The position numbers and the translations under genes were made by a program. Positions 1-11,920 of a stretch of DNA of 64,000 nt are shown piece by piece (the first letter of the stretch is position 1; each line of letters opens with the position of its first letter). Below the pieces are notes generated by a model that was not told where the DNA came from, did no database searches, and saw only the letters and a program-made list of their open reading frames with translations. Source of the stretch: Funneliformis mosseae (taxonomy: Eukaryota > Glomeromycota > Glomeromycetes > Glomerales > Glomeraceae); contig CAJVPP010000009.1 in assembly GCA_910592005.1 (NCBI GenBank), forward strand, positions 1-64,000, given 5' to 3'.

Positions 1-571
1 CAGATGCGAAAAAACGCGTCGGGGATGTAATAATATTGAAGGGAATTTCTTCTTTATCTTTGTCACGTGATTGGTCGTTATCGTTTATTTTGTTTTCTAC
101 TTGGTCAGCCCAAGAAATTTGTTTGTTTTTTCCTTTTTCTAATAGGGAAATAGGAGGAGTGTTTTCGTTGTTGCTGCTGGAAACTTTCGCGTGCATAGAG
201 TCGTTGGTGCTATTTCCTTGTTTTTTTAAGGAAGAGTTTGTTTTGCTTGAGTCAACTTCCATTTCATAAACTTCTGAGTTTTCGAAAATAAAGTTTGTTG
301 TAGTAGCAGTAGGTACTGGTAGTAGAGAAATCTGAGTTTGTTTAGTTTGTTTAGGAGCTTCTGTTGTTGGTAAAATAGTGTTATTATTTGGCAGTTCTAT
401 TTTTTGTCGTTTTGTAGTTTTTTCAGTTATTTCGATGTTTTTATTTTTGTTGTTGTCTAGAGTAGACGAGGTAGCAAGTTCTATATTGTCGTCTGCGTTG
501 TTTGAGATATTTTTATTATATGGTTCAGGTTTTTTTCCGTAGTTGCTTTGTCTTCTTGTAATTGGTGACAT
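1..571 (-). CDS. Partial hypothetical protein, low-complexity N-terminus (190 codons visible)
   Basis: An uninterrupted reading frame runs leftwards from the ATG at 571-569 to the window edge, so the 3' part is missing. An in-frame TAG lies upstream of this ATG, which makes it the first Met after a stop. The protein begins MSPITRRQSNYGKKPEP and is rich in Asn, Lys, Ser and Thr, with no membrane segment or known domain. A segment reading KGKNKQISWADQVENK (about residues 151-166) recalls the Ser-Trp-Ala-Asp motif often seen near the start of gag-like or ORF1 proteins of non-LTR retroelements, so the gene may be the 5' end of such an element or of a lineage-specific family. That link is only inference. 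The sustained open frame and a third-base composition unlike the AT deserts support real coding. Confidence 0.6.
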   Translation of the reverse strand, partial: MSPITRRQSNYGKKPEPYNKNISNNADDNIELATSSTLDNNKNKNIEITEKTTKRQKIELPNNNTILPTTEAPKQTKQTQISLLPVPTATTTNFIFENSEVYEMEVDSSKTNSSLKKQGNSTNDSMHAKVSSSNNENTPPISLLEKGKNKQISWADQVENKINDNDQSRDKDKEEIPFNIITSPTRFFAS

Positions 572-1480
572 TATGTCGAGGAGAGAGATACCTACCTAAT
601 TGGACCACCTGATTGGACCAATATTTAGTGAGATAATTCGAAAAGATTGTTAAGTATAATTCCGTAGATCACTACTAAACGGAGTCGTAATTCCTTAACG
701 CGAATTAGCGATCGACCGGCCGAAATTACGAAAACGACGGAAACGATGAAAACTATCATAACGACGAAACCGATGGTAACGTCGTTAACGAAATTAAATA
801 TGTTTACATAGTTAATGTAGTTTACTTAGTTAAACCTGTTAATTAAGTTAACAATGTTTACAAGGTTCCTGTAGTTTATTAAGTTGTACTTTATCTTAAT
901 TTAGTAATAGAATTAGATCCAAAGTTTTGTATAAATAGGATAGGAATTTCATGTATCTCCAGTAGTCAGATATAAGTTAGTTAATAGTTAGAAAATAAGT
1001 CAGTGAGTTAATAGTCAGTTAATAGTTAGTTAATCTTGAGTGAATTACAAGTCAAATAATTACTCAGTTAATAAAATCAAGCTAGATAGTCTTGATATTG
1101 ATTATTAGATAGTTTTCCTAATATAGTTTTGATATAATTTAGTTCATTGTTTATTCTTTAATTTTGTAAGTTCATGAACAAGAGCTTACTTAAATTATTA
1201 AATGGTATTGATCTTAATTTCTCTAATTAATAAACCAACCTTTTACATTATAACTTTAATTAGTTAAACTCGTATCATAAAATCTAATCTATCATTATTG
1301 CTCTCCTATATAAACAAATACATTGATTGTAGTGATTTACTTTGATAATTCTATTGACGCCAACAAGACTTTAGGATTATTAACATAAATTGTTATCCTT
1401 CAGATACCTAAAACATTGCTATATGCGTTGAAGTTTACTTTTCAGTCAGTAGACTTTGCAATCGACTCGTATAATAATAG
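572..1480. other. Upstream region with CpG-rich block
   Basis: No gene seen. At about 650-790 there is a block dense in CpG, including repeated ACGACGAAAC-type words, which stands out because most of the flanking 15 kb is nearly free of CpG. It may be the promoter of the leftward gene or a relic of the CGAAACT repeat found at 29041-29205. At about 965-1075 there are irregular direct repeats of AGTTAATAGT. Confidence 0.4.
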
Positions 1481-3010
1481 TTAATAAAAAAAAGAATTTA
1501 ATCTTTTTTATTATTATAATATACAATATTTTAATTATTTATATTAAATAATAAGAAATTTTCAAAAAACTTTTTATAATTCTATAAAAATTGTATATAA
1601 TAAATTTAATATTTACTAAATAATTTTATTTAATTATATTATTTATAACTTTAAAAGTTATTATAAAAAAAATAATACAATATCTTAAAATTTAGTATAA
1701 AAAAGTTTTTAATATATATATTATAATAAATAGATATAAAATAAAATCTTATCTTATTCTATTTTAAATTTTATTTTTTTTCTAAATTTTTAAAAAAAAA
1801 AATTATAATAACTAATGAATTTTAAAGATTTTAATTTATTAGTATTATATTATTTTATAAATAGCATATTGATTAAAATATACATAAAAATATAATATAA
1901 ATTATATAAAATTTAAAATATAAGACATAAAATTTAAAATATAAGATTTTAAATATAATATGAAATTTGAAATAGAATAACATTTTATTATAAAGTATGA
2001 ATAACAATTATATTTATAATATATTTAATAATTTTTATAATAATTTTTATAATAATTTTTATATAATAATTAGTGATACCTACTTAAATTATTTTTATCA
2101 TGACTAAGCTTTTGTCAAATTTTTTTTTGATTAAATTCTAAAGTCTAAATTTTGACTAAACTTTTAGCAAATAACTAAATGACTAAATTGCTTTATAATA
2201 TATAAATTATAAATTTTTATTTATTTATCCTTTTATTATTTATATTAATTAAATATATAATAAAAATATTACTAATTAATATTATAGATAAGAATTATTT
2301 ATATGAAAAGTTTGCTAGGAAAATCAGGCTTTGAGAATTTTTTTGACTAAAATTAAGATCTTATTACATTTAATCTAATAATATCAAATGCAATAAAAAT
2401 CAAAATTTTGTTAAAAAATTTTTCAGAACTCAATTTTTCTATTAAACTTTCCATATAATAAACATAATAAATAATATTTTATTTACAAAAATTCTAAATT
2501 TCTAGAATTTATAGTAAAATAAATATTATTAAAAATTGTGAGTTAAAATCTATGGAAATAAAGTTTCAGCATTTCGCATTTTAATTATTAAAGACAATGG
2601 TTTCGGTTTTGTCATATGACTAAATATTTCAGTTTCGTCTAGCATCATTAATAATAATAATAAAATTAGCATTATTTTAATCTTTATGAATATAAATATA
2701 AATAAATAATTTAATTATTTAAAGTAATATTTAAATTATTATTTTAAATAATTTTATAAATAATATAAAATTTAAATATATAAAAATAGTAAGAAATATA
2801 TATATATATAATTATAGATTCAATTTAGATGTTATAATTATTTGTCTTTTAGTGACTAAATGGGCCCAAATGTTTGTATCAATTTATTGGAATTATTATT
2901 AAATGGGTTTGCGTTAAAAAAATATATTAATAGATTTAAAAGATTGCTTAAATCAAATTAGATAAAAATGATAAAAAAAAATTGGTTAAAAAAAGTAGCA
3001 CATATAACCA
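1481..3010. repeat. Small AT-rich repeat desert
   Basis: This stretch is almost entirely A and T, with no sustained reading frame. It carries repeated TGACTAAA words at about 2100-2190 and 2610-2650, similar to those in the miniature element at 16505-17090, so I read it as decayed non-autonomous transposon sequence. A short G/C-containing word (GGGCCC) survives at about 2861. Confidence 0.45.
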
Positions 3011-4974
3011 AATATAGTTAATCGGCTGATCAAATTATTAATAATACAAATTTGGAATTCGCTTTTTAAAATTTTTATCATATTTTCTGATTGTTTTTTT
3101 GGTTAAAGTTTTACCTGGTTTCAACACTCACTCTTCAAAACATTTCAAATAATTGGATATTAAATGAAACTTTTAATCCATTAAAATGTTCGCTTTGCCC
3201 TTTTTAATTGATAAAGTGTGTAAGTTTTGTTCCTTGAAATGTCATGAAAATTTTGACTAGTTGATCTTTCAGTCAGAAATTCCAGGGGTTTGCAACGAAA
3301 TTTCGGTCATCATATATTAGGTTTCAATGAAACAAATAAACTCTACAATTTTAAACAAAAGTAACCAGAAATTTATCTCAAAACCATCTTTGCGATGTGA
3401 TGTCGTTTTTGTAAATGATTACAATGACGGATAAAAGTCGGATTTATTACCTTACATTCTCTCACTTGGTAAACAAACCCGCTATCTTTATGGAATAAAA
3501 CAACGAAAACCTTCCCAATTTCCTTTGGAAAATCCGAAATGCTAGATTATGTTTCATCAAATGGTTTTTCTGGTGCAAGATACACTCCATCCAAACAAAA
3601 ATGGCGACTTTTTTGATAGTGAAGCAAATAATTCCTTGAAGCTATTCCACAAGACTGCACTGTTGAACTCTCACATTGCCAAAATTCTTAACAATGATTA
3701 TAGAAGAAAATAAACTGGGTTTAGTAGTAAAAAATTAGATAATTTATATTTGTTAAATATTGTGATTATTATTATTATTATTATTATATATTAACCATTA
3801 AGTTTTATATATAGTCATATTCGTTGAAGCATGCATTTAGGAGCAGTTTTACGACGTGAATAAATTTGTGGTCAAAGTATTACGATAAGCATTAAGGCTG
3901 CATGAACGCTAAATACTAGATAAAGGCAAATATACAGTATATGAGACTTTAGTTCGGAATTTGAGTCAAGAATTATGGCATAAAACAACCGGGAGGACAG
4001 ATGGTGGGTGGGTAAGGAAAGTATCAGATTGAGAAGAATTTGAAACATTTAGGGTTTAAAAAGATAATAACAAAAACTTTATATGTGCTTCTAGATCGTG
4101 TAAACGCGTTGAATTTTATCCTGTGTCATAGCTTGCAAATTGTGTGACTCGAGTCGTGACACATTGAAGTTCCAAGATTTGATACTCATTCAGAGACCTT
4201 CAGATAATCATGTGTATAATCATCTATGAAATTTTTTGATTTTGTGCATTAACGTTGACGATATTTTAGTTCTGATCGTCGCTTTATTAATTTGGTCGGA
4301 ATAAGATCTTATTTTCTTGGCAGGGTCGACAATAATTTCTCTTTTTACATTCATACGTTAGCTAATTTTAAACGATTTTGTCAATTTTAAGCAAAGTGTA
4401 TGACTCATAAATTGGTAATTTAACACTAACGCTCTAACTAATTTTCCCGACGGGATATCCAAGAAGGGTTAATAATGAAATTTAGTGTTTGATGACCGAG
4501 TAACACCGGATATTAGCTGATGACATACAAATGGTCATGTCCCATCACCAAAAGCTTTTAAAAGTGAAAGAAGTTGGGAAAAAAAGGTGTCATTATCAAC
4601 AATGAACAGATATAAAAAATTTCCCTAATAGGAATAAGCTAAATGCATTAAGCAATGACGTGATATTTCACACGCCCTTTCTCGACAAACAAGACTATTT
4701 GAATGAACCGAATCTGTATTATCTGTGTTTATTAGCTTTTTTTTTCCCGTATATAAAGGTATCATGAGTTTTATTTTTTTTTTTTTCACAAATAAAATTA
4801 ATACAAGGTTGAGACATTATTCAAATTATATTTTTTTACCATTTTACTTTTCAAGATGATAAGAGTGAGTTATCCTAAATAATCGTTTTTTTCTTTTACT
4901 TTGCACGCGCAGTACTAATGTTAAATGAAATAATTTATTTATTTATTTTTTTTTAGCATTTAACATACTTAAGT
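3011..4974. other. Intergenic region, no gene seen
   Basis: Base composition is more normal than in the preceding desert. A perfect (ATT)n tract lies at about 3765-3790. I found no tRNA or supported ORF. The right part acts as the upstream region of the 4975 gene. Confidence 0.4.
4750..4759 (+). promoter_or_regulatory. Candidate TATA box for the 4975 gene
   Basis: TATATAAAGG lies 215 bases before the start codon at 4975 and is followed by T-rich tracts. Distance and orientation suit a Pol II core promoter with a leader of roughly 190 bases, possibly containing an intron ending at a TTTTTTTTAG near 4955. Inference only. Confidence 0.35.
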
Positions 4975-5696
4975 ATGACATCAAGAGATACGGAGAAGCA
5001 TCAAGGAGATTTGGATCCAGAATTATTAGCGAAAGGAGTTATCGACGAAGAAAGTGAAATTCCGTACGTTCATGTTCCAATTACATTTCCCAATATTTAT
5101 GGGATATGTAAGCATTGTAATAGATCCAATTCATTTATGAATTGGTGTCTACCATGCATTTCCAAAAGGTTTCGACAACGACATGAAGATAAAAAATGGA
5201 CAAGTGGCAATAAAATTATTGATGAATATATTGTTAATGTACAAGAAAATGCTGGTAGACCTTCCGAAGTGGTCGAATGGATACCTTATGAGAGAATGAT
5301 TAATATAAGATTTTTCGAAGAAGAAATGTACATCGCCAATTGGATGGATGGTTACATCGTCGAATGGGATTATGAAAATAATAATTGGAAAAGAAATGGG
5401 ATTGGTGTTGAAGTTTTATTGAAGAGAATCGATGAATCTTGTGTTTGTGCCAGATTTCCCGGAGATCTTTTGCATAAGGTTTGTTAATAAAAAAAAAAAA
5501 ATAACAAAAAAAAATTATGAAAACGACAAAAAAGGAAACATTAAAATTATTATTATTATATATTTCTTTTTTTTTTTTTTGAACAATTTCATAGATTAAA
5601 ACGCAATTTCAGTTGGATACATGGGATATTATAATCAAGAGTTACGGAATTACAAGAGATCCGTATACCGGAACCTACTTCATGGTCATGCATTAG
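4975..5696 (+). CDS. Truncated kinase-family protein: zinc motif plus degenerate N-lobe, 195 aa
   Basis: Two exons, 4975-5478 and 5613-5696, join in phase (GT at 5479, CAG ending at 5612). Residues 45-61 form a CX2CX9CX2C zinc-type motif, followed by WTSGN and EVVEWIPYERM. These match my memory of the N-terminal region that precedes the kinase domain in the expanded Rhizophagus kinase family. The N-lobe is degenerate: where a Gly-rich loop is expected the text is INIRFFEEEMYIANWMDG, with no GxGxxG. A Lys survives in VEVLLKR (VALK-like). After YGITRDPYTGTYFMVMH, which corresponds to the hinge, the frame ends with TAG, so the whole catalytic C-lobe is missing. It could be a decaying paralogue or an expressed N-lobe-only protein. 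The identity is from motif memory, unverified. Confidence 0.6.
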
Positions 5697-7243
5697 GTCT
5701 GGTAACAGATGAACTTTTTTTTTTTGTATATTTATGTAATATTATTTAGATGAGAATTACAAGACTTTGTTAAATGTATATAAAGTAGTTAGTTATAAAT
5801 ATATCTTTATTTTTATACGCATGCATATATAAACCTTTTCATAAATAATTGTTTTTGCCCAAGAAAAGAAAATCCCGCAGGTGCAAGGTTTAATTTGGCA
5901 CATCTTGCTTTTTGTCTCTCGTTCAACTTTTTCTTTATCACTTTCTTCTTTGTTTGGAATCTATTAAACATTACCTGACTTTCGTAATTTACGAGATTTA
6001 AGTTGATGCATCCAACCTTATTTTTAACCGATTATCAGCTGAAAGCAACGCGTTCTAAAAAAGTGTTAATTGTAATGATAAATATGGAGAGTGACAGCAC
6101 ATGACCTCAAACGTTTTACACAGCGTCCCGCCTGACCTCCTCCCTACATATGCGTTGCCTATCGTTCTTTGTTGAATCACCAAAAGAATTAGTTCATGGA
6201 ATGTTCCCAGTTTTACCTTCCAAAAACGGCGATCTTATTTGTCCACAATTACACCAAAAACACATCTGACTTTTTTGCCACAAACTTTTTTTTTTTTTTT
6301 TTTGTTATTTTCTTTTGATTGTTCACGGTTCAAAGTTCTAACCCGATTGAAAAAGACTCCGGGATTCCGACGCGTTTACCTCAATTAACCAACCTAGGGA
6401 GGAGCGGATTGACAAGAGGTGGCTTTTTTTAATACATTTCAATTTAAGCAGGAATTTTCACTGGTTTATTCTATAAATATGAAGAGTATGGCACCCATAA
6501 AGTATAAATTAACCCTAGACAAACTAACTTTGAGAGAAGAAATACCGTTACTTGATATACCCATTCCGTCCCGTCCTTTGAAATATATGGATTACATTGC
6601 CTTTATAACCTGCCTCTTTAGTTTAAACAAAAGGTTTATCGTAATTTCCTTTCATTTAATACCAATTTTATCTTTATGAAATACCATTATTGAATTTCGT
6701 GTTATGTGAAACTTAATGGAAGGGGCAAATAACATTTTAGTATAAAAAGCAATTTCTCTCTTTCTCGGTTTCCATGGTGGTGATATTTCCAACTCTTAAC
6801 TTTAGCTCGAATTATGACATCAGTCACATGACCGGTGTTCATATTCTGAACAAAAAAATGAATTCATCCAATCATAATAATTCGCGTGATATTTCTTTAT
6901 ATAACAGAAATCTCGTTCGCGTTCATTACGTAATATACCGGGTCTGTTTATAAAATGTTCTAAATTTTATTTCCCATTGAAACGCTCTTCAAAATAAAAT
7001 GAAACCAAAATATACAAAATTTACACTAAAAATATTCTAGTCTTATTTCATATCGTCTATACCCTCATAAATAAACAATATAAAATGATATATATATATA
7101 TGACACACATAACAAATCCCAAAGAATAAAAATTCTTCTCATTATTGAATTTAAATAGTTGTTACATACAAATCTTTTATTACATATATAAACCTTAATT
7201 TATCTTAATTCAAAAGTCATCTTGTCGGGGAGTCGAGGCGTCT
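5697..7243. other. Intergenic region, no gene seen
   Basis: T-rich tracts and moderately GC-containing unique sequence, including CCGCCTGACCTCCTCCC-type text near 6125-6145. The longest frame here begins with GTG and lacks any protein signature. TATATATATA tracts occur near 7088. Confidence 0.35.
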
Positions 7244-7465
7244 TCAATTTATTAAATCAACTGAAATCGAACTTGATAAAAGCATGGAATAATTATCATT
7301 TCCAACAATGAATAAAGTTTTTGTGTGTTGTGGAATTAAATACGTATAAATATTATAACAGGTGTATAATACATTCGCTATAGCAATAGCGTATATCAAG
7401 ATGCAACATCCGGCCAAAACCCTGATATCAAGTTTTGGCACTCCGAATATCCCATATCCATGCAT
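7244..7465 (-). CDS. Possible small membrane protein, 73 aa
   Basis: The frame starts at an ATG (MHGYGIFGVPKLDIRVLAG) and has one long hydrophobic stretch, roughly residues 15-45 (CCILIYAIAIANVLYTCYN), consistent with a single membrane helix, then a polar tail ending NDNYSMLLSSSISVDLIN. Codon composition is more balanced than the surrounding intergenic DNA. No family recognised. A 68-codon frame on the other strand covers the same DNA, and I cannot rule out that neither is translated or that this is one exon of a spliced gene. Confidence 0.3.
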   Translation of the reverse strand: MHGYGIFGVPKLDIRVLAGCCILIYAIAIANVLYTCYNIYTYLIPQHTKTLFIVGNDNYSMLLSSSISVDLIN

Positions 7466-9287
7466 CGTGAATGTTAAAAGGAGGTATGTTGACTTTCTCG
7501 TTCAAGATGAAAATAAAGCAGGAATCTTTTTTTTTTTTTTAAAAAAAATTTTGACGGTTTATGGATAGGAATGAAATTTGCATTGACAAATTGTCAATTC
7601 AATATATAAAGTGGTGTGTGTATATATATATGTTACCAATTGACTTATATGAAGAAGACTATTATTACAATAGGTTTCTAAAACAAACCGTCATTTATAT
7701 TTAGAAAAAAAAAAAAAATAATAATAATTGCACACATAAGTAAGATTATTGTCGAAAGTATAATTACCATTTGAATCATTTTTTTTTTTGCTTTGTTTTG
7801 CTTTGTTTTGATTTGTTGATAAGCTGATTCATTTAAGATCTTATCCCTTTACTATGAAAATTTACGCTCTTTAGGTATGATCATCGTTCGACTTTTGGCT
7901 CATAAGGATTAAAAGTATTGGTTCGAAACTTTAAACGAGCAATTCAAGTGTCTTAACTAGGGTAAATTCTTTCAAGTCGCGTAAAATTATCATTTCCCTG
8001 TAATACAAATTTGGCAATTCAATCATAAATGGTTGTCACACAAAGCAAACAAAACCATTGTTTAAATGACCCTTCTATACGCCAAAAGATAATTCTCAGA
8101 CTTTAAAATCATGTGGAAAGCCTGTAAAAATGTTGGCGTTTTTTTCTTTATTGGGAATATTGTGATTACCTTTATATACGAAACCATGTTTACTTGAAAG
8201 AAAACTGGATTTTTATTCAAAGAATCTTTTAAACGCATGAAAAGGTTCTTTAAGAATTTTATGCACATTTACATCATCATCAAAGTCTTTTCTATTGAAA
8301 TGACCTAATTGAATTTTTAGAATGTTAAATGAATACCAAAACAAGCTCAATGAACAATAATTAAAGACAATACCAATGTTGCTACGCCACATAATACGCT
8401 AGGGGTGGAACTTTGTATACCGTATTTTTTTTTTTTGATTAATCGAGAAAAAAAAAAAAAAACATATCAAATAATTTTATACCGATTTAGTTACGTATTT
8501 CTCAAGTAAAAATATCGATCTATTAAAAGATTGAAGATCGAATTTTTTCATAAGGTTACAAGTAACAATATGCAATGAATGCGTCAATATCATTAATAAA
8601 TAAATTATAAATAAAAAAAAAAAAAAAGGTTGAGCAACTGATGTAGAGGGCAAAGGAATTCAAAACGATTTTTTCAATTTTGTACGATATATTTTTGGTA
8701 ACACTTAAGGCGACGCACAACAATTGTTACCCATTATAATTGCATGTTTTCATATTTATTCCGTCATATTAACGAGGAGATCTAATAACGACTCCTTAAA
8801 TTTTGGTTTCGCAATTTATTATTTTTTTTTTTTTTTTTCATATCTTTTTTGTAAAAAAATGTTAATATTTACAAAATATTACCACAAATTTTTTACGCAA
8901 ATGAAATTATGCATTTCTGAAATCTAATTGGTTTCAAGTCCAGTTTTTTTAATACTACATACCGACTTTCTTGGTCGTGGTACGGATTTGTGTTTATTGG
9001 TGCACTAAATAATCAATTTAATATATATATATATTGGAGCTTTTGAGAATTCGAAACGTACTAAAAAAAAAAATAACTTCTTTGAAATATAAAATAAAAC
9101 TTCACTGATCATTACAAGTAAAAAAAACACAACCCCCACGGGATAAAAAGTTCCATATCAGAGTTTCTGAAGAAATTCAAGTTAAAAAAAAAAAACCCGC
9201 ACATCATAAATATAACATCCTCTATCTAACATTCTAACAAAACAAAACAATAACCCTCAATAAATCCATTTCCAACAATCTTCAGAA
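7466..9287. other. Intergenic region, no gene seen
   Basis: Many poly-A and poly-T tracts (for example near 7528, 7706, 8428 and 8616) and a TTTTGCTTTG direct repeat at 7788-7815. Open frames at 8062-8268 (minus) and 8724-8927 (plus) are low-complexity and not supported. Confidence 0.35.
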
Positions 9288-9476
9288 ATGCTTCATGAAG
9301 GATTTCAAGTATTTATGAAATGGGAATTCTTCAAAATGGCCATGTTTGCCTACGGTGAAAATATAGCTTTAGGTTTTTCGATAGCGTACATCTTTGTTTA
9401 CTCTGTAAATTATATTTTACTTGAAAGTAATGTACAAAATTCTTTGAACAACAACGAATTTATTGTCAATATATGA
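9288..9476 (+). CDS. Possible small membrane protein, 62 aa
   Basis: Starts MLHEGFQVFMKWEFFKM and contains one hydrophobic segment at about residues 27-46 (IALGFSIAYIFVYSVNYILL), followed by an Asn-rich tail. A potential splice acceptor (CTTCAG) lies two bases before the ATG, so this may be a later exon. Layout resembles the 7244-7465 ORF (short N-terminus, one helix, polar tail) but I see no sequence similarity that would prove homology. No family recognised. Confidence 0.3.
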   Translation: MLHEGFQVFMKWEFFKMAMFAYGENIALGFSIAYIFVYSVNYILLESNVQNSLNNNEFIVNI

Positions 9477-10629
9477 TATCTTTCTTTTTTTTTTTTTTCT
9501 TTAATTAGTTTAAGATTTAAAGCGGGTCTTGTGGCAAGATCATAAATATGTATGTATTTGTTACTATCAATGTATGTAAATATTGGTATCTTTATATAAT
9601 AACAAAGAATAATTGAAATTAGATAAGTAATTATATTATACCAATGTTCATAGCGCATAAGGAAATTTCTAATTTTGCACGTGTAATTATTAAATTATTT
9701 TTGTTCAAATAAAACATTGTTTATGTGTGATTGTAAAAAAAAAAAAAAAAATTTAATGGAAATGTTCCTTTGAGAATGCGAGAGATAATTTATTTTTTTT
9801 TTTTTAAAAAAAAAAAAGTGAAATATTAGCTTCCCTTGATAGTCGATTATCAAAGCTTCTCTTGATAGTCGATTATCGAATCTTTTCAAAGATTTCTATA
9901 TTTATTTTTTTTTTTTTGTTGATCAGCCCGACTTTCAAATCAGTTTCTAATTTGGTGAAATTGGCATTCCAATCCCTATCTCTAGGGTTCCAATTCCATA
10001 GCGGAGAGAATTAAGGTTTGATTGGATTGATAAAGGGGGCGGATAATTAATTAGAATTTTCCGTTCGTGTTACGAAATCGGATTATTTTATTGAAATGTG
10101 GAGAAACAAAAAAAAAAAATAAAAAAAAAAAGAAAAACTTTAAAAACTTATTCGGTTTTGATTTCGATTTTTAGAATTTAATCTACATTTATTTAATACA
10201 TCTTAGGGCACCTCTCCGATTTTATTTTAAGGGGCACGCATATTGTTTAAACTTTTTAATTGTTCGTCGGATATTCCGACTAAATTGATTTCTGCACACA
10301 AATCAAAAAGCACGCGTAAAGAATCTTAAAAGGATAAGATTTTTTTTTTTTTTTTTCATTTCTTTTTTGAACTTTATTAAATTTTTTTTATGGTTTTGCA
10401 AAGATTTAATTACAGAATAAAAAAGAAGGAAAAAAAAAAAAAGAAGGTAAATATATGCTAATGTAGATGATGTTAAAAATATGTAAATGCAGGGTTAATT
10501 ATATGATAGCACAAAACTAAGTACAAAAAAAAATATTTTTGATTAATTACAGGGGATATAAAATACAATAGATGATGTAACGGTTATTGGGAGAGAGACT
10601 AATTAATTACATCGATTATAAAAAAAGGA
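9477..10629. other. Intergenic region with short direct repeat
   Basis: At 9825-9880 the word CTTGATAGTCGATTATC occurs twice, about 27 bases apart, giving a small tandem duplication with a hairpin-like GATAATCGACTATC core. The rest is poly-A/T-rich with no supported gene. Confidence 0.4.
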
Positions 10630-10935
10630 ATGATAACAAAAAAAAATAAAAAAGTTTATCAGAGAATTTTCAAATTCAGGAAGGCGATTGATAATTTTTC
10701 TTTTTTACAACATGTTCAAGATTATAGAGAAACCATGACCCCGCTTTTAAAAACGGCATCAGAAACCATTAAAGAATCAATTTGTAACAATGGTTTGGTT
10801 GGAATAACAGCCGGATTAAACAAATTGTGCAATATACAGTCAAGAAGGAATATGATCGCGAGGCTGAATAGAAATAAGGCCGCATATACTGCTACCAAGT
10901 CAAAAGTGAGATCACTACGTCGTCCAATATTATGA
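10630..10935 (+). CDS. Possible small basic protein, 101 aa
   Basis: The frame begins MITKKNKKVYQRIFKFRKA and ends KSKVRSLRRPIL. It is Lys/Arg-rich, with a mixed helical-looking middle (DYRETMTPLLKTASETIKE) and no signal peptide or membrane segment. Codon usage and amino-acid variety are better than in chance frames of this AT-rich DNA. An opposite-strand frame (10722-10997) overlaps it with hydrophobic content and is probably a shadow. No family recognised; could be an exon of a larger spliced gene. Confidence 0.35.
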   Translation: MITKKNKKVYQRIFKFRKAIDNFSFLQHVQDYRETMTPLLKTASETIKESICNNGLVGITAGLNKLCNIQSRRNMIARLNRNKAAYTATKSKVRSLRRPIL

Positions 10936-11611
10936 ACCATATTTTTTCGTAATTTAGAAGTGATAATAGTTTTAAGGAATGATTTTACTTTGTTCAAGTT
11001 TTAAAAAGAAAAGACTGTTGAAAAAAAATAAAAAAAAAAAAAAAGTGTTTCTTTTTTTGTTTTTTGTTTGCTATTAAAAAAAAAGTCGAGACACCGTTTA
11101 TTTCGTCTTTATATACCTTTTTATTGTATATTTAATTACCATTGAGCGAATTATTACCAGAATAAAACGATAGGTACTTCACAAAAAACTTTATTGGTAC
11201 GGTTTTGAGTTGCGAGAAAGTCGATTTTGATTCGGTTAATTTTAAATTGTAATAAACTGTTTAACTTTTCACATGATGAATTTTCGGACCAATAAATTTA
11301 ATAAATTTAAAAAATATTTATGTTTTTAAAGATTATGTATTAAATCAATCTAATAATTAATTTGCATATAATATAAAACCTTTATAATAATTATCCTTGT
11401 GTAATATTAAAAACAAATAACCTAATCGCATGGAGGGAATCTGTGAAAACTAGGTACATTATTTCCTCCTATTCAATGTAACCGCGAATAGTGAGTAAGG
11501 TTTCGGATAATTGAAATGAAAGACTGATTACTATCTTGAGAACAATTAATTACTTGACCACGCATGCTCCCGCAAAGCGCAAATAATATGGTATCATGAC
11601 CGAGGTTCTAT
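10936..11611. other. Intergenic region, no gene seen
   Basis: A-rich tracts directly after the 10630 ORF (11022-11044) may be its 3' region. No other feature supported. Confidence 0.3.
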
Positions 11612-11920
11612 TTAAGTGACGCAGGCACAAATGAACAACTTTCCTTTATATAAAGATGCAATAAATTTGATTTGATCAAAATATTTATTCCTTACAAAAT
11701 TAATCAGCAATGAACGAACTTTGGAATGCTTAGAGTTCATCATTGAGAAGAACGCTTTAAGGTTCAGAATAGTATTATGATTCACTTGGCAGGTGTCACT
11801 AAAATTTACTGCCGGTATTACGAACTGATGCGGTCTAGAAAACGGCATGATAATAAACCTAACAAACCCGTAAATTATTATTAATAAAAAAATAAAAATG
11901 ATGATGTAATATACAAACAT
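11612..11920 (-). CDS. Possible signal-anchored small protein, 102 aa
   Basis: Starts MFVYYIIIFIFLLIIIYGFV, a strongly hydrophobic first 28 residues that could act as a signal peptide or anchor, followed by a polar region with Cys at about 44 (FSDTCQVNHN) and a C-terminal CACVT. The hydrophobic start is partly produced by an AT-rich run, so coding is uncertain. No family recognised. Confidence 0.3.
   Translation of the reverse strand: MFVYYIIIFIFLLIIIYGFVRFIIMPFSRPHQFVIPAVNFSDTCQVNHNTILNLKAFFSMMNSKHSKVRSLLINFVRNKYFDQIKFIASLYKGKLFICACVT

Noticed and set aside
6419..6679. 86-codon forward frame
   Set aside because: It begins with GTG, has no domain or signal, and lies in an otherwise featureless intergenic stretch.
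7860..7960. Possible tRNA (TGGCTCATAAGG and GGTTCGAAACT box-like words)
   Set aside because: The boxes are only 24 bases apart, too close for a tRNA, and no acceptor stem pairs.
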